From the NCBI GenBank assembly GCA_905236065.1, contig CAJONZ010000071.1:1-64000 (forward strand): a stretch of 64,000 nucleotides of DNA. Direction: 5' to 3'. This DNA is from an uncultured Bacteroidaceae bacterium (GTDB taxonomy: Bacteria > Bacteroidota > Bacteroidia > Bacteroidales > Bacteroidaceae). The position numbers and the translations under genes are program-made. Below, piece after piece: positions 18,000 through 27,054 of this stretch; the first letter of the stretch is position 1; each line of letters opens with the position of its first letter. The notes under the pieces are model-generated. The model did no database searches. It had not been told where the DNA came from and saw nothing but the letters and a program-made list of their open reading frames with translations.

Positions 18000-20565
18000 G
18001 ATCTTTCTTGGTTCTGAACGTAAAGAAACAGGCGGCACCGCACAGCAGGATGAGCAGGGCAAGGGCGCAGTAGGCAATGGTCTCGGTGGTGTGTACCGAT
18101 TGCGGGTCGTAGGTGAAGGTGACCTCGTGTTTGCCTGCGGGAACATTGAGAGCTCGTAGCACGTAGTTGGCTCGGCCTATTTCGGCGGGTTGGCCGTCGA
18201 TGGTGGCTGTCCATCCCGGATAATAAACCTCGGAGAAGATGACGAGTCCGCCCTGTTTGCTGTCGATGTCGTATTTTGCCTCCACGGGACCATAGCTGGT
18301 AAGCCGGACAGTGCCTTCGCCACCGGCTTTCAGGAATCCGAAGTCGGCCTTTGCCACGACGGCGGTGTGCTTGAGGTTGACGTGCTTCAGGCCGTCAAGC
18401 TCTTCGTTGGCGTTGTCCACGTATTTCACGTCGGACACGAACCATGCGTTGCCGTTGGCAGTGTTGTTTTCCACAGGCATCTTCGTCTTGCCGTCTTCTC
18501 CGGCTCCGAAGATGAACCAACGGGTGTTGAGCATGTTGATGACGGGGAACAACGAGTCGGTATTGATGACGGAGAAGTCATAGACGGGGTATTGTGTCTG
18601 GGCGGCTATCATGGCTGCCGTGTCGAGGGGTGCCTGGCGCAGGGCCTCATACACTTTGCTCATTTCCGGGGCAATGTTGGCCTCGATGAGTTCCTGATAG
18701 CGGCGGAGTTTTGCTGCATGGTAGCCTCCCACGCTGCTGTAGAATGCACTGGTGGTGTTGTCGTTGAAGGTGGAGACGGTGAAGTTGAGCACACGGTAGT
18801 CGCGGCCCGTTCCACTGTTTGAAAGGATGTAGTCGTCGGCTTCCGTCTTCTGAATGCTTGCCACGCCCTGCGGATAGACGAACATGGCGTCGTAGAGGTA
18901 GCGTTTGTTCACTTGCCATAGGTCGATGAGGCAAAGCAACAGGAGGACAATGCTCAGTGTGGTTATCTTTTGGGGACTGGCCGATTCTTCCGTCTTGCTC
19001 TTGGTGTAGGCATACCAAGCCATGGCTGCCGCACCCAGGAGGATGAAGATGATGCTACGCCAAGCGTCGCTGGTGAGCATGGCCAAGCGCATTTGACTGA
19101 TGCTGGAGAGTATCTGCTGCCCTGTTGCCGCATCGAAATATCCTTTGCCTACATAGGTGGCAATGGCGGTGCGGTCGTTCGTGCTGAGGCATTCATTGGC
19201 AGTGAGCATGAAAATCAGGCAGACTACCACGGTAATGCCTGTGGCAATGGCCAGGGCTTTTCGGTTGGGCTTCTCGACAAACAGCTTCAGTCCCCACATG
19301 GCCATGAGCGGAATAGTAAACTCTACGACCACCAGGATGCTGGCCACGGTGCGGAATTTGGCATACATGGGAACGTGGTCGATGGCAAAGTCGGTGAACG
19401 CCATGAAGTTGTGTCCCCAACTCAACATCAAGGTGATGACGGTGGCAATGAGCAGTGCCCACTTCATGGGGTTTTTGTTTGGAATGAGGATGAGGCTCAG
19501 GATGAAGAGCATACAGACGATGGCTCCCAGATAGACGGGACCGCTGGTGCCAGGTTGCTCACCCCAGTATTGCGTGAAAGCGTTGTAGATGCCTGCTTGG
19601 TTCAAACGTGGGTCGGCCTTCTTCATGGCAGTCTGGTTCATGGACAGCGGCATACTGGCTCCGCCCCGGTAGTTTGGAATGAGGAAGGTCATGCTTTCGT
19701 CAATGCCATAGCTCCATGCCGTGATGTAGGAACGTTCCAGGCCAGTGTCCGTCTGGTCCTCAGTCTTGTGCTCCTTGACCAGCTCCGATTTGCCACGCAT
19801 GGTCTCCTTCTGGTATTCGTAGGTGTGGTACAGGTTGGAAAGGTTCAGGCACAGGGCAATCACACAGGCAAAAGCCACGCTGGCCGTTCCCTTGCAGAAA
19901 GCGGCAATTTGTTTCCGGCAAACGGCCTCAATGAGGAAGGCAATGAACATCAACAGTTCCGGCAACAGAAAGTAGTAGGTCATCTGCACATGGTTCGCCT
20001 GAATCTGTAAGGCGGCAAAGATGGCCAGCAGCACACTGCCCCACAGGTATTTTCCCCGGTAGCAGAGTACCATGCCTGCGATGGTTGGTGGAATATAGGC
20101 CAGGGTCATCACTTTCCAAATATGGCCTGCGGCAATGATGATGAAGAAGTAGCTGGAAAAAGCCCAGATGATGGCTCCCAATGCGGCCATCCATTGCCGG
20201 AAGTTGAAGGCTCTCAGCAGGATATAGAATCCGAGCATGGAGGCAAAGATGTACCACACGTAGTCGGGAAACCACAAGTGATAGGCTTTCTCGACAAATG
20301 CCATCGGCTTGATGGAATTGTACGATGGGGCAATCTGATACGTTGGCATACCGCCAAAAAGCGAGGTGTTCCAACGTGGCGTTTCTCCGTTGTGGCTGGC
20401 TCGGTAAGCGTTGGTTTCCACATTGATACCGTCGTTTGCGTTGCTGTCGTGCTGCTCCAGGCGACGTCCGTCGAATGTTGCCGGCGCAAAATAGGTAAAG
20501 GCAATGACTGCGAAAAGCAGTATGCAGAGTGCATCGGGCAACAGTTTCTTGAAATCAAATTTCAT
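17992..20565 (-). CDS. YfhO-family polytopic membrane protein
   Basis: A large inner-membrane protein of 857 aa from the ATG at 20565, or 865 aa from 20589; I prefer 20565 (MKFDFKKLLPDALCILLF). About a dozen transmembrane segments are visible, starting with LLPDALCILLFAVIAFTYFA. The conserved extracytoplasmic loop QHDSNANDGIN and WNTSLFGGMPTYQI match the YfhO family. The C-terminal soluble part (VSDVKYVDNANEELDGLKHV) has a Ig-like beta fold with YYPGWTATIDGQPAEI, another family hallmark. YfhO proteins are GT-C-fold glycosyltransferase-like and, in Firmicutes, take part in envelope glycosylation; the Bacteroidetes substrate is unknown. The 3' end overlaps the peptidase gene. Confidence 0.85.
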   Translation of the reverse strand: MKFDFKKLLPDALCILLFAVIAFTYFAPATFDGRRLEQHDSNANDGINVETNAYRASHNGETPRWNTSLFGGMPTYQIAPSYNSIKPMAFVEKAYHLWFPDYVWYIFASMLGFYILLRAFNFRQWMAALGAIIWAFSSYFFIIIAAGHIWKVMTLAYIPPTIAGMVLCYRGKYLWGSVLLAIFAALQIQANHVQMTYYFLLPELLMFIAFLIEAVCRKQIAAFCKGTASVAFACVIALCLNLSNLYHTYEYQKETMRGKSELVKEHKTEDQTDTGLERSYITAWSYGIDESMTFLIPNYRGGASMPLSMNQTAMKKADPRLNQAGIYNAFTQYWGEQPGTSGPVYLGAIVCMLFILSLILIPNKNPMKWALLIATVITLMLSWGHNFMAFTDFAIDHVPMYAKFRTVASILVVVEFTIPLMAMWGLKLFVEKPNRKALAIATGITVVVCLIFMLTANECLSTNDRTAIATYVGKGYFDAATGQQILSSISQMRLAMLTSDAWRSIIFILLGAAAMAWYAYTKSKTEESASPQKITTLSIVLLLLCLIDLWQVNKRYLYDAMFVYPQGVASIQKTEADDYILSNSGTGRDYRVLNFTVSTFNDNTTSAFYSSVGGYHAAKLRRYQELIEANIAPEMSKVYEALRQAPLDTAAMIAAQTQYPVYDFSVINTDSLFPVINMLNTRWFIFGAGEDGKTKMPVENNTANGNAWFVSDVKYVDNANEELDGLKHVNLKHTAVVAKADFGFLKAGGEGTVRLTSYGPVEAKYDIDSKQGGLVIFSEVYYPGWTATIDGQPAEIGRANYVLRALNVPAGKHEVTFTYDPQSVHTTETIAYCALALLILLCGAACFFTFRTKKDHE

Positions 20566-20657
20566 ATTGTTCTTGTTTACAGTTTTCATTTCTTCATTTC
20601 ATCCTGTGGCTTCCCCTTGTTTGATAGAGGGGAGGAGACAGGGAAGAGTAGCCTTTT

Positions 20658-21761
20658 TTACTTCTGTAGTTTCACCCGCTCGGTGGGTGCCATTTCCACA
20701 TTTCTCTTATCTACTTGGGTCACGATTTTTGCAGCCAGACTCATGAAGGCGATTCCTTGTGGAGAGGCAGGGTCGAGGACGGCGGGCATTCCGTTGTCGC
20801 CGCTCTCACAAATATCCTGAACCAACGGAATTTGTCCTACCAGCGGCACGTTCAGTTCGTTGGCCAATTGCTTGGCACCGTCTTTCCCGAAAATGTAATA
20901 CCGCTCGTCTGGATGTTGTGCCGGCGTGAACCATGCCATGTTCTCCACCAATCCGAGGATGGGCACGTTCACCTTCTCGTTCATATACATGTTCACACCT
21001 TTTCGTGCATCGGCCAAAGCCACCTGTTGTGGGGTGGAGACAATCACGGCTCCCGTAATGGCCAGCGTCTGAATCAACGTTAGGTGGATGTCGCTGGTGC
21101 CTGGCGGTGTGTCGAGAATGAGGTAGTCCAGTTCCCCCCACTTTGCTTCGCTGATGAGTTGCTTCAGTGCGTTACAAGCCATACCGCCACGCCACAGGGT
21201 TGCCTGGTCAGGGTCAACAAAAAAGCCGATGGACAGCAGTTTCACGCCATATTTTTCTATGGGGACAATCAAATCACGTCCATCCACCTGCTCGGCATAC
21301 GGTCGCTCATCTTCCACTTGGAACATCTTGGGCATCGACGGGCCGAAGATGTCGCAGTCGAGCAGGCCGACTCGATAGCCCAATTTGGCCAGCCCCACAG
21401 CCAAGTTGGCCGTCACGGTGCTTTTGCCCACACCGCCTTTGCCCGAACTTACGGCGATGATGTTTTTCACTTCCGGCAGTAGTTGGTCGGGTTCGGGTGG
21501 TAGGGCTGTCGCCGATTTCTCGTTGACGGTCACCTCGCAATCCTTATCTACATACATTTTGATGGCTGCCTCTGCCGCCTTCATCACCGACTTGCGGAAG
21601 GGGTCGGTCGGTTTTGGGAAAATGATTGAAAAGCTCACTTTCATGCCATCAATGCGCAAATCGTCTTCCAGCATTTCGGCTTCAATCAGGTTCTTCCCGT
21701 TTCCCGGATAGCGCACCGTCTTCAATGCGTCAATAATCAGTTGGGGATATATTGTAGTCAT
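20658..21761 (-). CDS. mrp: Mrp/NBP35-family Fe-S cluster carrier ATPase
   Basis: A cytoplasmic P-loop ATPase of 367 aa that carries Fe-S clusters to apoproteins. The N-terminal MIP18 (DUF59) domain covers about residues 5-75. It is followed by the deviant Walker A SSGKGGVGKSTVTANLAVGL near 103-122, LDCDIFGPSMP near 132 and LILDTPPGTSD near 208. The segment LVENMAWFTPAQHPDERYYI replaces the CPxC seen in proteobacterial Mrp, which I believe is usual for Bacteroidetes. It sits 26 nt after trmB and about 90 nt before yfhO in the same direction. Confidence 0.92.
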   Translation of the reverse strand: MTTIYPQLIIDALKTVRYPGNGKNLIEAEMLEDDLRIDGMKVSFSIIFPKPTDPFRKSVMKAAEAAIKMYVDKDCEVTVNEKSATALPPEPDQLLPEVKNIIAVSSGKGGVGKSTVTANLAVGLAKLGYRVGLLDCDIFGPSMPKMFQVEDERPYAEQVDGRDLIVPIEKYGVKLLSIGFFVDPDQATLWRGGMACNALKQLISEAKWGELDYLILDTPPGTSDIHLTLIQTLAITGAVIVSTPQQVALADARKGVNMYMNEKVNVPILGLVENMAWFTPAQHPDERYYIFGKDGAKQLANELNVPLVGQIPLVQDICESGDNGMPAVLDPASPQGIAFMSLAAKIVTQVDKRNVEMAPTERVKLQK

Positions 21762-21787
21762 GGTGATTTTATGGTTTATAAATATTC

Positions 21788-22549
21788 TTATTTTCCTGTC
21801 TTTTTCGTACTCACCACTTCATGATTATATGAGCGGTAGCCATCCACGGGAATCTCCACGTCCGGCTCCGTCAGCGTTCCTTCGTGAGGAAGGGCAAATT
21901 TCAGGTATTTGATAGGGATGCCCCTTTCCAGCCACATCCCTTCGTAATAGGTGCGGATTTCGGTCAGCGATGGGTCGGCGTTTGGCTCGCCGTACAGGTC
22001 GAACGTACACGCTAACAACGGCAGGCTGTTTCGTTCCACCATGTATTTCGTATAGGTTGCCAGAAAGTTTGAGTCCGTCTTTACGTTGATGAGGCCACCA
22101 TCTACCAGGAAACGCCTGTAGCGCTCCATGAAAAACGTGGAAGTCAGTCGTTTGCTCGCCTTCTTCATCTGCGGGTCGGAGAAGGTCAGCCACAATTCGC
22201 TTACCTCGTTCTCAGCAAACATGCCGTCAATACATTCGATGTTTGTACGCAGGAATCCCACATTCTTCATGCCTGTGCCGAGTGCTTCCTGTGCCCCGTG
22301 CCACAGACGCGAGCCCTTGATGTCCACACCGATGAAATTCCTATCCGGAAATCGCCGGGCCAGCCCCAGGGTGTATTCTCCCCTGCCACAGCCCAACTCC
22401 AGCACAATGGGGTTTTCGTTGCCGAAAAAATCGCTGTGCCATTTGCCTTTCAAGGCGAATCCCTCCTGTTGCAATTGCCAATAGGGACACTCCACGACGA
22501 GCGGGTTTTTGGCCACATCTGCAAACTTAGCCAGTTTTCCTTTGCCCAT
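21788..22549 (-). CDS. trmB: tRNA (guanine-N7-)-methyltransferase
   Basis: A 253-aa SAM-dependent enzyme that makes m7G46 in tRNA. The SAM motif is [15 protein letters not shown] near residues 49-63, followed by [14 protein letters not shown] near 72-85. The substrate-binding signature [17 protein letters not shown] near residues 119-135 is typical. The C-terminus has [15 protein letters not shown]. It is the first gene of a minus-strand run reaching 14101. A TACCTTTG box at 22569-22576 lies about 20 nt upstream of the ATG. Confidence 0.95.
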   Translation of the reverse strand: MGKGKLAKFADVAKNPLVVECPYWQLQQEGFALKGKWHSDFFGNENPIVLELGCGRGEYTLGLARRFPDRNFIGVDIKGSRLWHGAQEALGTGMKNVGFLRTNIECIDGMFAENEVSELWLTFSDPQMKKASKRLTSTFFMERYRRFLVDGGLINVKTDSNFLATYTKYMVERNSLPLLACTFDLYGEPNADPSLTEIRTYYEGMWLERGIPIKYLKFALPHEGTLTEPDVEIPVDGYRSYNHEVVSTKKTGK

Positions 22550-22568
22550 GTTTTTATTAATTTGGCTG

Positions 22569-22576
22569 CAAAGGTA
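22569..22576 (-). promoter_or_regulatory. trmB promoter -7 box
   Basis: TACCTTTGCAGCCAAA on the minus strand, the same 16-mer that occurs at 34270 and 34321. No clear TTTG box lies at the usual distance. Confidence 0.55.
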
Positions 22577-22657
22577 GCGAAAATATCCGATATATGCCGA
22601 CTGTCACTCAAAGAATTTGCGTTTTCCTAAAGGAATCCCTGCCTGTACCGCTTCTGC

Positions 22658-23359
22658 CTATAGGTAAAACGCTTCTGTCAACGCTCTATATGTCGGGCTC
22701 ATTTGGTTCTCTGCATCCCGTAGCGTCAGGGTCGTGGTTTCACAGTTGGTGATGATTTTCGTGAACTCCAACAGGGTTCTTTTTGCTGCCTTTCGGGGCG
22801 TGGTTTTCACTTCCGTTCGCCGTGCCAGGAACAAACACTGTAGTGCTGCCTCGCCGATGACCTCCGCTGACACGGCGGTTGGCACAATCAGACACAGGCG
22901 ACCCTCCTCGCTCAACAGCTGTTCCGCTTTTTCCATCAGGGCTGCCGTGGGCAATGCCGACGCATGGCGGGCTGCCTGTCGGGCTGCATCGGGGCATCCC
23001 GTCTCTTCCGTGAAGAACGGCGGGTTGCTCACAATCAGGTCGTAACGCTCACCTTCCGTTTCCATCTCCCGGAAATTTGCCTGCACAATGCGGATGCGTT
23101 CCGGCCAAGGACTCGCTGCCACGTTCTCTGCAGCTTGCTGGGCCGCAGCCTCGTCAATCTCCACACCGACAACCCGCAGGCTGCTGTTTCTTTGCGCCAG
23201 CATCAGGGCTATCAGGCCAGTTCCTGTGCCCACGTCCAAGGCTTTCTTGGCATCATCGACCCGTGCCCATGCGCCTAATAGCACACCGTCCGTGCCCACC
23301 TTCATGGCACAACGGTCGTGGCGGACTGTAAACTGCTTAAAACGAAAACCTTCATTCAT
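22658..23359 (-). CDS. trmN6: tRNA1(Val) (adenine(37)-N6)-methyltransferase
   Basis: A 233-aa SAM-dependent N6-adenine methyltransferase of the YfiC/TrmN6 type. The N-terminus FKQFTVRHDRCAMKVGTDGV and LLGAW match the family. The SAM motif is ALDVGTGTGLIALMLAQ near residues 40-56, and the catalytic NPPF is near 109-112 (DLIVSNPPFFTEE). The normal length and the absence of other domains support the call. It is transcribed away from the deaminase gene; its TACTTTTG box ends only 8 nt before the ATG, so the mRNA leader must be very short. Confidence 0.9.
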   Translation of the reverse strand: MNEGFRFKQFTVRHDRCAMKVGTDGVLLGAWARVDDAKKALDVGTGTGLIALMLAQRNSSLRVVGVEIDEAAAQQAAENVAASPWPERIRIVQANFREMETEGERYDLIVSNPPFFTEETGCPDAARQAARHASALPTAALMEKAEQLLSEEGRLCLIVPTAVSAEVIGEAALQCLFLARRTEVKTTPRKAAKRTLLEFTKIITNCETTTLTLRDAENQMSPTYRALTEAFYL

Positions 23360-23367
23360 AATGGGGA

Positions 23368-23425
23368 CAAAAGTACGAATTTAATTTCTAAAAATTGGGT
23401 GTGTAGTGCTTTTTTTGTACTTTTG
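23368..23425. promoter_or_regulatory. Divergent promoters for trmN6 and the deaminase
   Basis: A minus-strand TACTTTTG (23368-23375) and a plus-strand TACTTTTG (23418-23425) sit back to back in a 95-bp gap. The plus-strand -33 region has only a partial TTTG match. Confidence 0.6.
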
Positions 23426-23454
23426 CGCCTTGAAAGGCAAAAAATAAAGCATAT

Positions 23455-23931
23455 ATGATTACAGAACAAGACAAATCTTTCATGCAGCAGGCCATCGACC
23501 TGAGCATTGAGAATGTGGCCAACGGTGGTGGGCCTTTCGGTGCTGTCATCGTCAGGGATGGCGAAGTCATTGCCACGGGAGTGAACCGTGTCACCGCCAA
23601 CAACGACCCTACGGCCCATGCGGAAGTGAGCGCCATTCGTGCAGCGTGTCAGCGGATTGGTGACTTCCGTCTGACGGGTTGCACCATCTACACCAGCTGT
23701 GAGCCTTGTCCCATGTGTCTCGCCGCCATCTATTGGGCAGGCATAGGGCGCATTTTCTATGGCAATACGAAGGTGGATGCTGAAACTATCCACTTTGGCG
23801 ACAAATTTATCTACGAGGAGATTGAGCGTAAGCCCGAAGAGCGCAGCATCCCCACCCGGATGTTGATGCGTGAGCAAGCCCTCCGTGCTTTCCGTGCATG
23901 GGAAGACAAAACCGACAAGGTGGAGTATTAA
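23455..23931 (+). CDS. guaD: Nucleoside/guanine deaminase (CDA superfamily)
   Basis: A 158-aa cytoplasmic zinc deaminase. The catalytic motif HAE is at residues 55-57 (DPTAHAEVSAIR), and the two zinc cysteines are in PCPMC at 84-88. The FGAVIV strand and the C-terminal EEIERKPEERSIP segment favour the guanine deaminase branch (guanine to xanthine) over tRNA adenosine deaminase TadA. No hydrophobic segment is present. It appears monocistronic, followed by a dispersed repeat. The substrate assignment is by family resemblance only. Confidence 0.85.
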   Translation: MITEQDKSFMQQAIDLSIENVANGGGPFGAVIVRDGEVIATGVNRVTANNDPTAHAEVSAIRAACQRIGDFRLTGCTIYTSCEPCPMCLAAIYWAGIGRIFYGNTKVDAETIHFGDKFIYEEIERKPEERSIPTRMLMREQALRAFRAWEDKTDKVEY

Positions 23932-23982
23932 CCCATTATTATTTTTTTATTCTTATTTGTTTATCTCTATTTCAGTAAGTTG

Positions 23983-24064
23983 CAACGCTGAACTCTATCG
24001 GAGATGACGCAGAACTCTATTCGACTTCACGCAGAACTCTACAAACGAATAGAGTTCTGCATCA
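23983..24064 (+). repeat. Dispersed intergenic repeat, copy B
   Basis: Matches the minus-strand reading of 507-589 over about 80 bp: the first 34 bases are identical and later positions differ at scattered sites and in one short block near the end. It also contains the CGCAGAACT words and an inverted GAGTTCTGC, so a stem-loop can form. It lies between the deaminase gene and the ilvE terminator. Confidence 0.75.
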
Positions 24065-24138
24065 CGACGGAGAGAGTTAAGAAGCAAATCGGAAAGAGTG
24101 GGGACAGCGGGTGAAAACGCTTAGAAGGAAGGGCTCAC

Positions 24139-24184
24139 AAAAAAATGTACCCGTGCGAAGGGAAAACCGTCGCACGGGTACATT
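24139..24184 (-). terminator. Rho-independent terminator of ilvE
   Basis: On the minus strand the arms AATGTACCCGTGCG and CGCACGGGTACATT form a perfect 14-bp stem followed by seven T residues. Confidence 0.92.
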
Positions 24185-24215
24185 CTTACTATTGAAGCGG
24201 TTGGATGCAGTCAGT

Positions 24216-25238
24216 TTAGTCGATGACTACACGGGTCCAGCCGTGGATGTCGGGCTCGGTGCCGTACTGGATGCCACGGAGCAGGTTGTAGAGCTTTGTG
24301 GAGATAGGACCGGGCTTGCCGTCCTTGCTGATGACATAGCTCTTGTTCAGGTCGTGGTCGTCAATTTTGCTGATGGGGGAGATGACGGCAGCGGTGCCAC
24401 AGGCTCCGGCTTCCTCGAAGGTCTCCAATTCCTCTTCAGGAATTTGGCGACGCTCCACCTTCAGGCCAAGATCCTCAGCCAGTTGCATGAGCGACTTGTT
24501 GGTGATGGAGGGCAGGATGGAGGTGGATTTCGGTGTGACGTAGGTGTTGTTCTTGATGCCAAAGAAGTTGGCGGCACCACACTCGTCCATGTATTTCTTC
24601 TCTTTTGCATCGAGGTAGAACTCGCAGGCATAGCCCAGGTCGTGAGCCATCTTGTTGGCCCGCAGACTGGCAGCGTAGTTTCCACCGACTTTATAGATGC
24701 CGGTGCCGAGGGGGGCACTGCGGTCGTATTCGCGGATGATGACGTAGGGGTTGCAGCTGAATCCGCCCTTGAAGTACGGACCTACCGGGGTGACGAAGAT
24801 GAGGAAGAGGTACTCGGAGGCTGGATGTACGCCCACCTGTGCGCTGGTGCCGATGAGCAGCGGACGGACGTAGAGGGTGGCTCCTGTCTCGTAAGGCGGA
24901 ATGAAACGCTCGTTGAGGCGTACCACCTTGTCAACCATTTCGTTGAACTTCTCCGTGGGGAGTTCGGGCATCAGGATGCCTCGGCAGGTGGATTGCAGAC
25001 GGGCGGCGTTCTCATCGCTGCGGAACACACGCACCTTTCCGTCGGGGCAGCGGTAGGCTTTCAGACCTTCGAATGCCTCCTGTCCGTAGTGTAGGCAGGT
25101 GGCTGCCATGTGCATGGGAATTGTCTCTTCGGAGCATACTTCTATCTCGCCCCATTTGCCGTCGCGGTAGTAGCAACGTACATTGTAGTCGGTTTTGTGA
25201 TAGCCAAAACCTAAAGTTGACCAATCGTAGTTTTCCAT
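24216..25238 (-). CDS. ilvE: Branched-chain amino acid aminotransferase
   Basis: A 340-aa PLP-dependent fold-type IV transaminase that interconverts Leu, Ile or Val with their 2-oxo acids. The N-terminal LHYGQEAFEGLKAYRCPDG near residues 49-67 is the class IV signature of the large BCAT2-like subgroup. The PLP-lysine region is FYLDAKEKKYMDECGAANFF near 207-226. The C-terminal CGTAAVISPISKI binds cofactor phosphate. It stands alone between a terminator and a GC-rich spacer; I see no leader peptide or attenuator. Confidence 0.94.
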   Translation of the reverse strand: MENYDWSTLGFGYHKTDYNVRCYYRDGKWGEIEVCSEETIPMHMAATCLHYGQEAFEGLKAYRCPDGKVRVFRSDENAARLQSTCRGILMPELPTEKFNEMVDKVVRLNERFIPPYETGATLYVRPLLIGTSAQVGVHPASEYLFLIFVTPVGPYFKGGFSCNPYVIIREYDRSAPLGTGIYKVGGNYAASLRANKMAHDLGYACEFYLDAKEKKYMDECGAANFFGIKNNTYVTPKSTSILPSITNKSLMQLAEDLGLKVERRQIPEEELETFEEAGACGTAAVISPISKIDDHDLNKSYVISKDGKPGPISTKLYNLLRGIQYGTEPDIHGWTRVVID

Positions 25239-25255
25239 AATTATAATGTTTTTAC

Positions 25256-25300
25256 AGCCCCTCTCCCTCGTTCCCTCTCCCCTTGTCGGGCGAGGGAAGG
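25256..25300. repeat. CCCCT/AGGG-type intergenic block upstream of ilvE
   Basis: CCCTCTCC/CCCTCG arms face GGGCGAGGGAAGGG, the same composition as blocks at 3850, 35218 and 49351. It lies in the ilvE 5' region. Confidence 0.45.
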
Positions 25301-25461
25301 GTCTGCGGATTGGCGACCAGTGGTCGGAAAAAGGCAGCGGAATGAAGGGTTCTGTGATTTTATTTCGTGCAAAAGTACATAAAATCTCTCATACGACAAT
25401 CGTTTTTGGATAAAAAAAGCATTTAGTAAAGGGAAATGCGTAAAAGTAAAATAAAAATGCT

Positions 25462-25469
25462 TACCTTTG
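25462..25469 (+). promoter_or_regulatory. gltX promoter -7 box
   Basis: TACCTTTG lies 13 nt before the first ATG (25483); no clear TTTG box lies 19-20 bp upstream. The short leader favours the second ATG at 25489 as the true start. Confidence 0.55.
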
Positions 25470-25482
25470 TGGCATAAAAAAC

Positions 25483-27051
25483 ATGGATATGAGTGAAAGA
25501 AAGGTAAGGGTGCGTTTTGCACCAAGTCCTACGGGTCCCCTGCACATTGGAGGTGTGCGTACGGCCCTGTATAATTATTTGTTCGCAAAGCAGCATGGTG
25601 GAGACTTGATTTTCCGCATAGAGGACACGGATTCAACCCGCTTCGTTCCGGGTGCGGAGGAGTATATCATAGAGTCGTTCAAGTGGCTGGGCATCCCCTT
25701 CGACGAAGGTGTGAGCTTCGGCGGCGACCATGGTCCCTACCGGCAGAGTGAGCGCCGTGACATCTACCGCAAGTACGTGCAGGTGTTGTTGGAGCGTGAC
25801 AAGGCTTATATAGCCTTCGATACCCCCGAGGAGCTGGACGCAAAGCGCCAGGCCGTGGAGAATTTCCAGTATGATGCCCAGACACGCGGACAGATGCGCA
25901 ATTCGCTGACCCTTTCAAAGGAAGAGGTGGATGCCCTGTTGGCTGCGGGTACGCCCTACGTGGTGCGCTTCAAGATAGAGCCCGGACGCGACGTGGTGGT
26001 TGACGACATCATCCGTGGAGAGGTGGTCATCAACTCCAGCATCCTGGATGACAAAGTGCTGTATAAGAGTGCCGACGACCTGCCCACCTACCATCTGGCC
26101 AACATCGTGGACGACCACTTGATGGAGGTGACGCACGTGATTCGTGGTGAGGAGTGGTTGCCGAGTGCCCCCTTGCATGTCTTGTTGTACGAGGCGTTCG
26201 GTTGGGCCGACACGATGCCCCGCTTTGCCCACCTTCCATTGCTGCTGAAGCCGATAGGCAACGGCAAGTTGTCGAAGCGTGACGGCGACAAGCTGGGATT
26301 CCCCGTGTTCCCACTGGAGTGGCACGACCCGAAGACGGGTGCCGTGTCGAGCGGATACCGTGAAAAGGGCTACCTGCCCGGTGCGGTCATCAATTTCCTC
26401 GCCCTCTTGGGCTGGAACCCCGGCAACGACCAGGAAGTCTTGTCCCTGGAGGAAATGGTGAAGCTCTTTGACCTGAGCAAATGCTCCAAGAACGGAGCCA
26501 AGTTCGACTATGTGAAGGCGGCCTGGTTCAACCATCAGTACCTCCTTCAGCAACCCGACGCTGCCTGGTGCCCTGCTTTCGACAAGGTGCTGAGGGAGGC
26601 GGGCATTGAGGCCACGCCCGAACAGGAGGAGGCCGTCGTCCGCATGATGAAGCTGAAGGTAATAGAATATGTAGATGGCTTGGGCAACAAGAAAAAGCGT
26701 AACATCAGTTTTGCCAGCGACCTTTGGCCGCTCACGAAGTTCTTCTTCGTTGCCCCCACGGAGTTCGACCGTGAAAACGATAAGTTCGTGCGGAAGAACT
26801 GGAAGGAGGGCACCGCAGCGGAAATGCAGCAGATGCTGACGCTGATTGAGGGTATTGACGACTTCAGCGTGGAGGGTCAGAAGGCCGTGATTGACGCTTG
26901 GTCGGAACAGACGGGCATCAAGCCGTGGAACGCTTGGCGTGTAGCGCTGGTCGGCACAGGCCAGGGTCCCGACATGTATGAGTTGAGTGCGTTCCTTGGA
27001 AAGGACGAGGTAATGAGTCGAATGAAATTTGCGATTGAAACGTTGAAGTAG
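25483..27051 (+). CDS. gltX: Glutamyl-tRNA synthetase
   Basis: A class I aminoacyl-tRNA synthetase (522 aa, or 520 from the ATG at 25489) that charges tRNA-Glu. The HIGH-type motif is [10 protein letters not shown] near residues 15-24 and the KMSKS-type motif is KLSKRDGD near 263-270. IEDTDSTR near 46 is the usual glutamate-recognition segment. The anticodon-binding helical domain occupies the C-terminal third. The gene is followed after 3 nt by waaA, so the two are co-transcribed. Confidence 0.96.
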   Translation: MDMSERKVRVRFAPSPTGPLHIGGVRTALYNYLFAKQHGGDLIFRIEDTDSTRFVPGAEEYIIESFKWLGIPFDEGVSFGGDHGPYRQSERRDIYRKYVQVLLERDKAYIAFDTPEELDAKRQAVENFQYDAQTRGQMRNSLTLSKEEVDALLAAGTPYVVRFKIEPGRDVVVDDIIRGEVVINSSILDDKVLYKSADDLPTYHLANIVDDHLMEVTHVIRGEEWLPSAPLHVLLYEAFGWADTMPRFAHLPLLLKPIGNGKLSKRDGDKLGFPVFPLEWHDPKTGAVSSGYREKGYLPGAVINFLALLGWNPGNDQEVLSLEEMVKLFDLSKCSKNGAKFDYVKAAWFNHQYLLQQPDAAWCPAFDKVLREAGIEATPEQEEAVVRMMKLKVIEYVDGLGNKKKRNISFASDLWPLTKFFFVAPTEFDRENDKFVRKNWKEGTAAEMQQMLTLIEGIDDFSVEGQKAVIDAWSEQTGIKPWNAWRVALVGTGQGPDMYELSAFLGKDEVMSRMKFAIETLK

Positions 27052-27054
27052 GCT

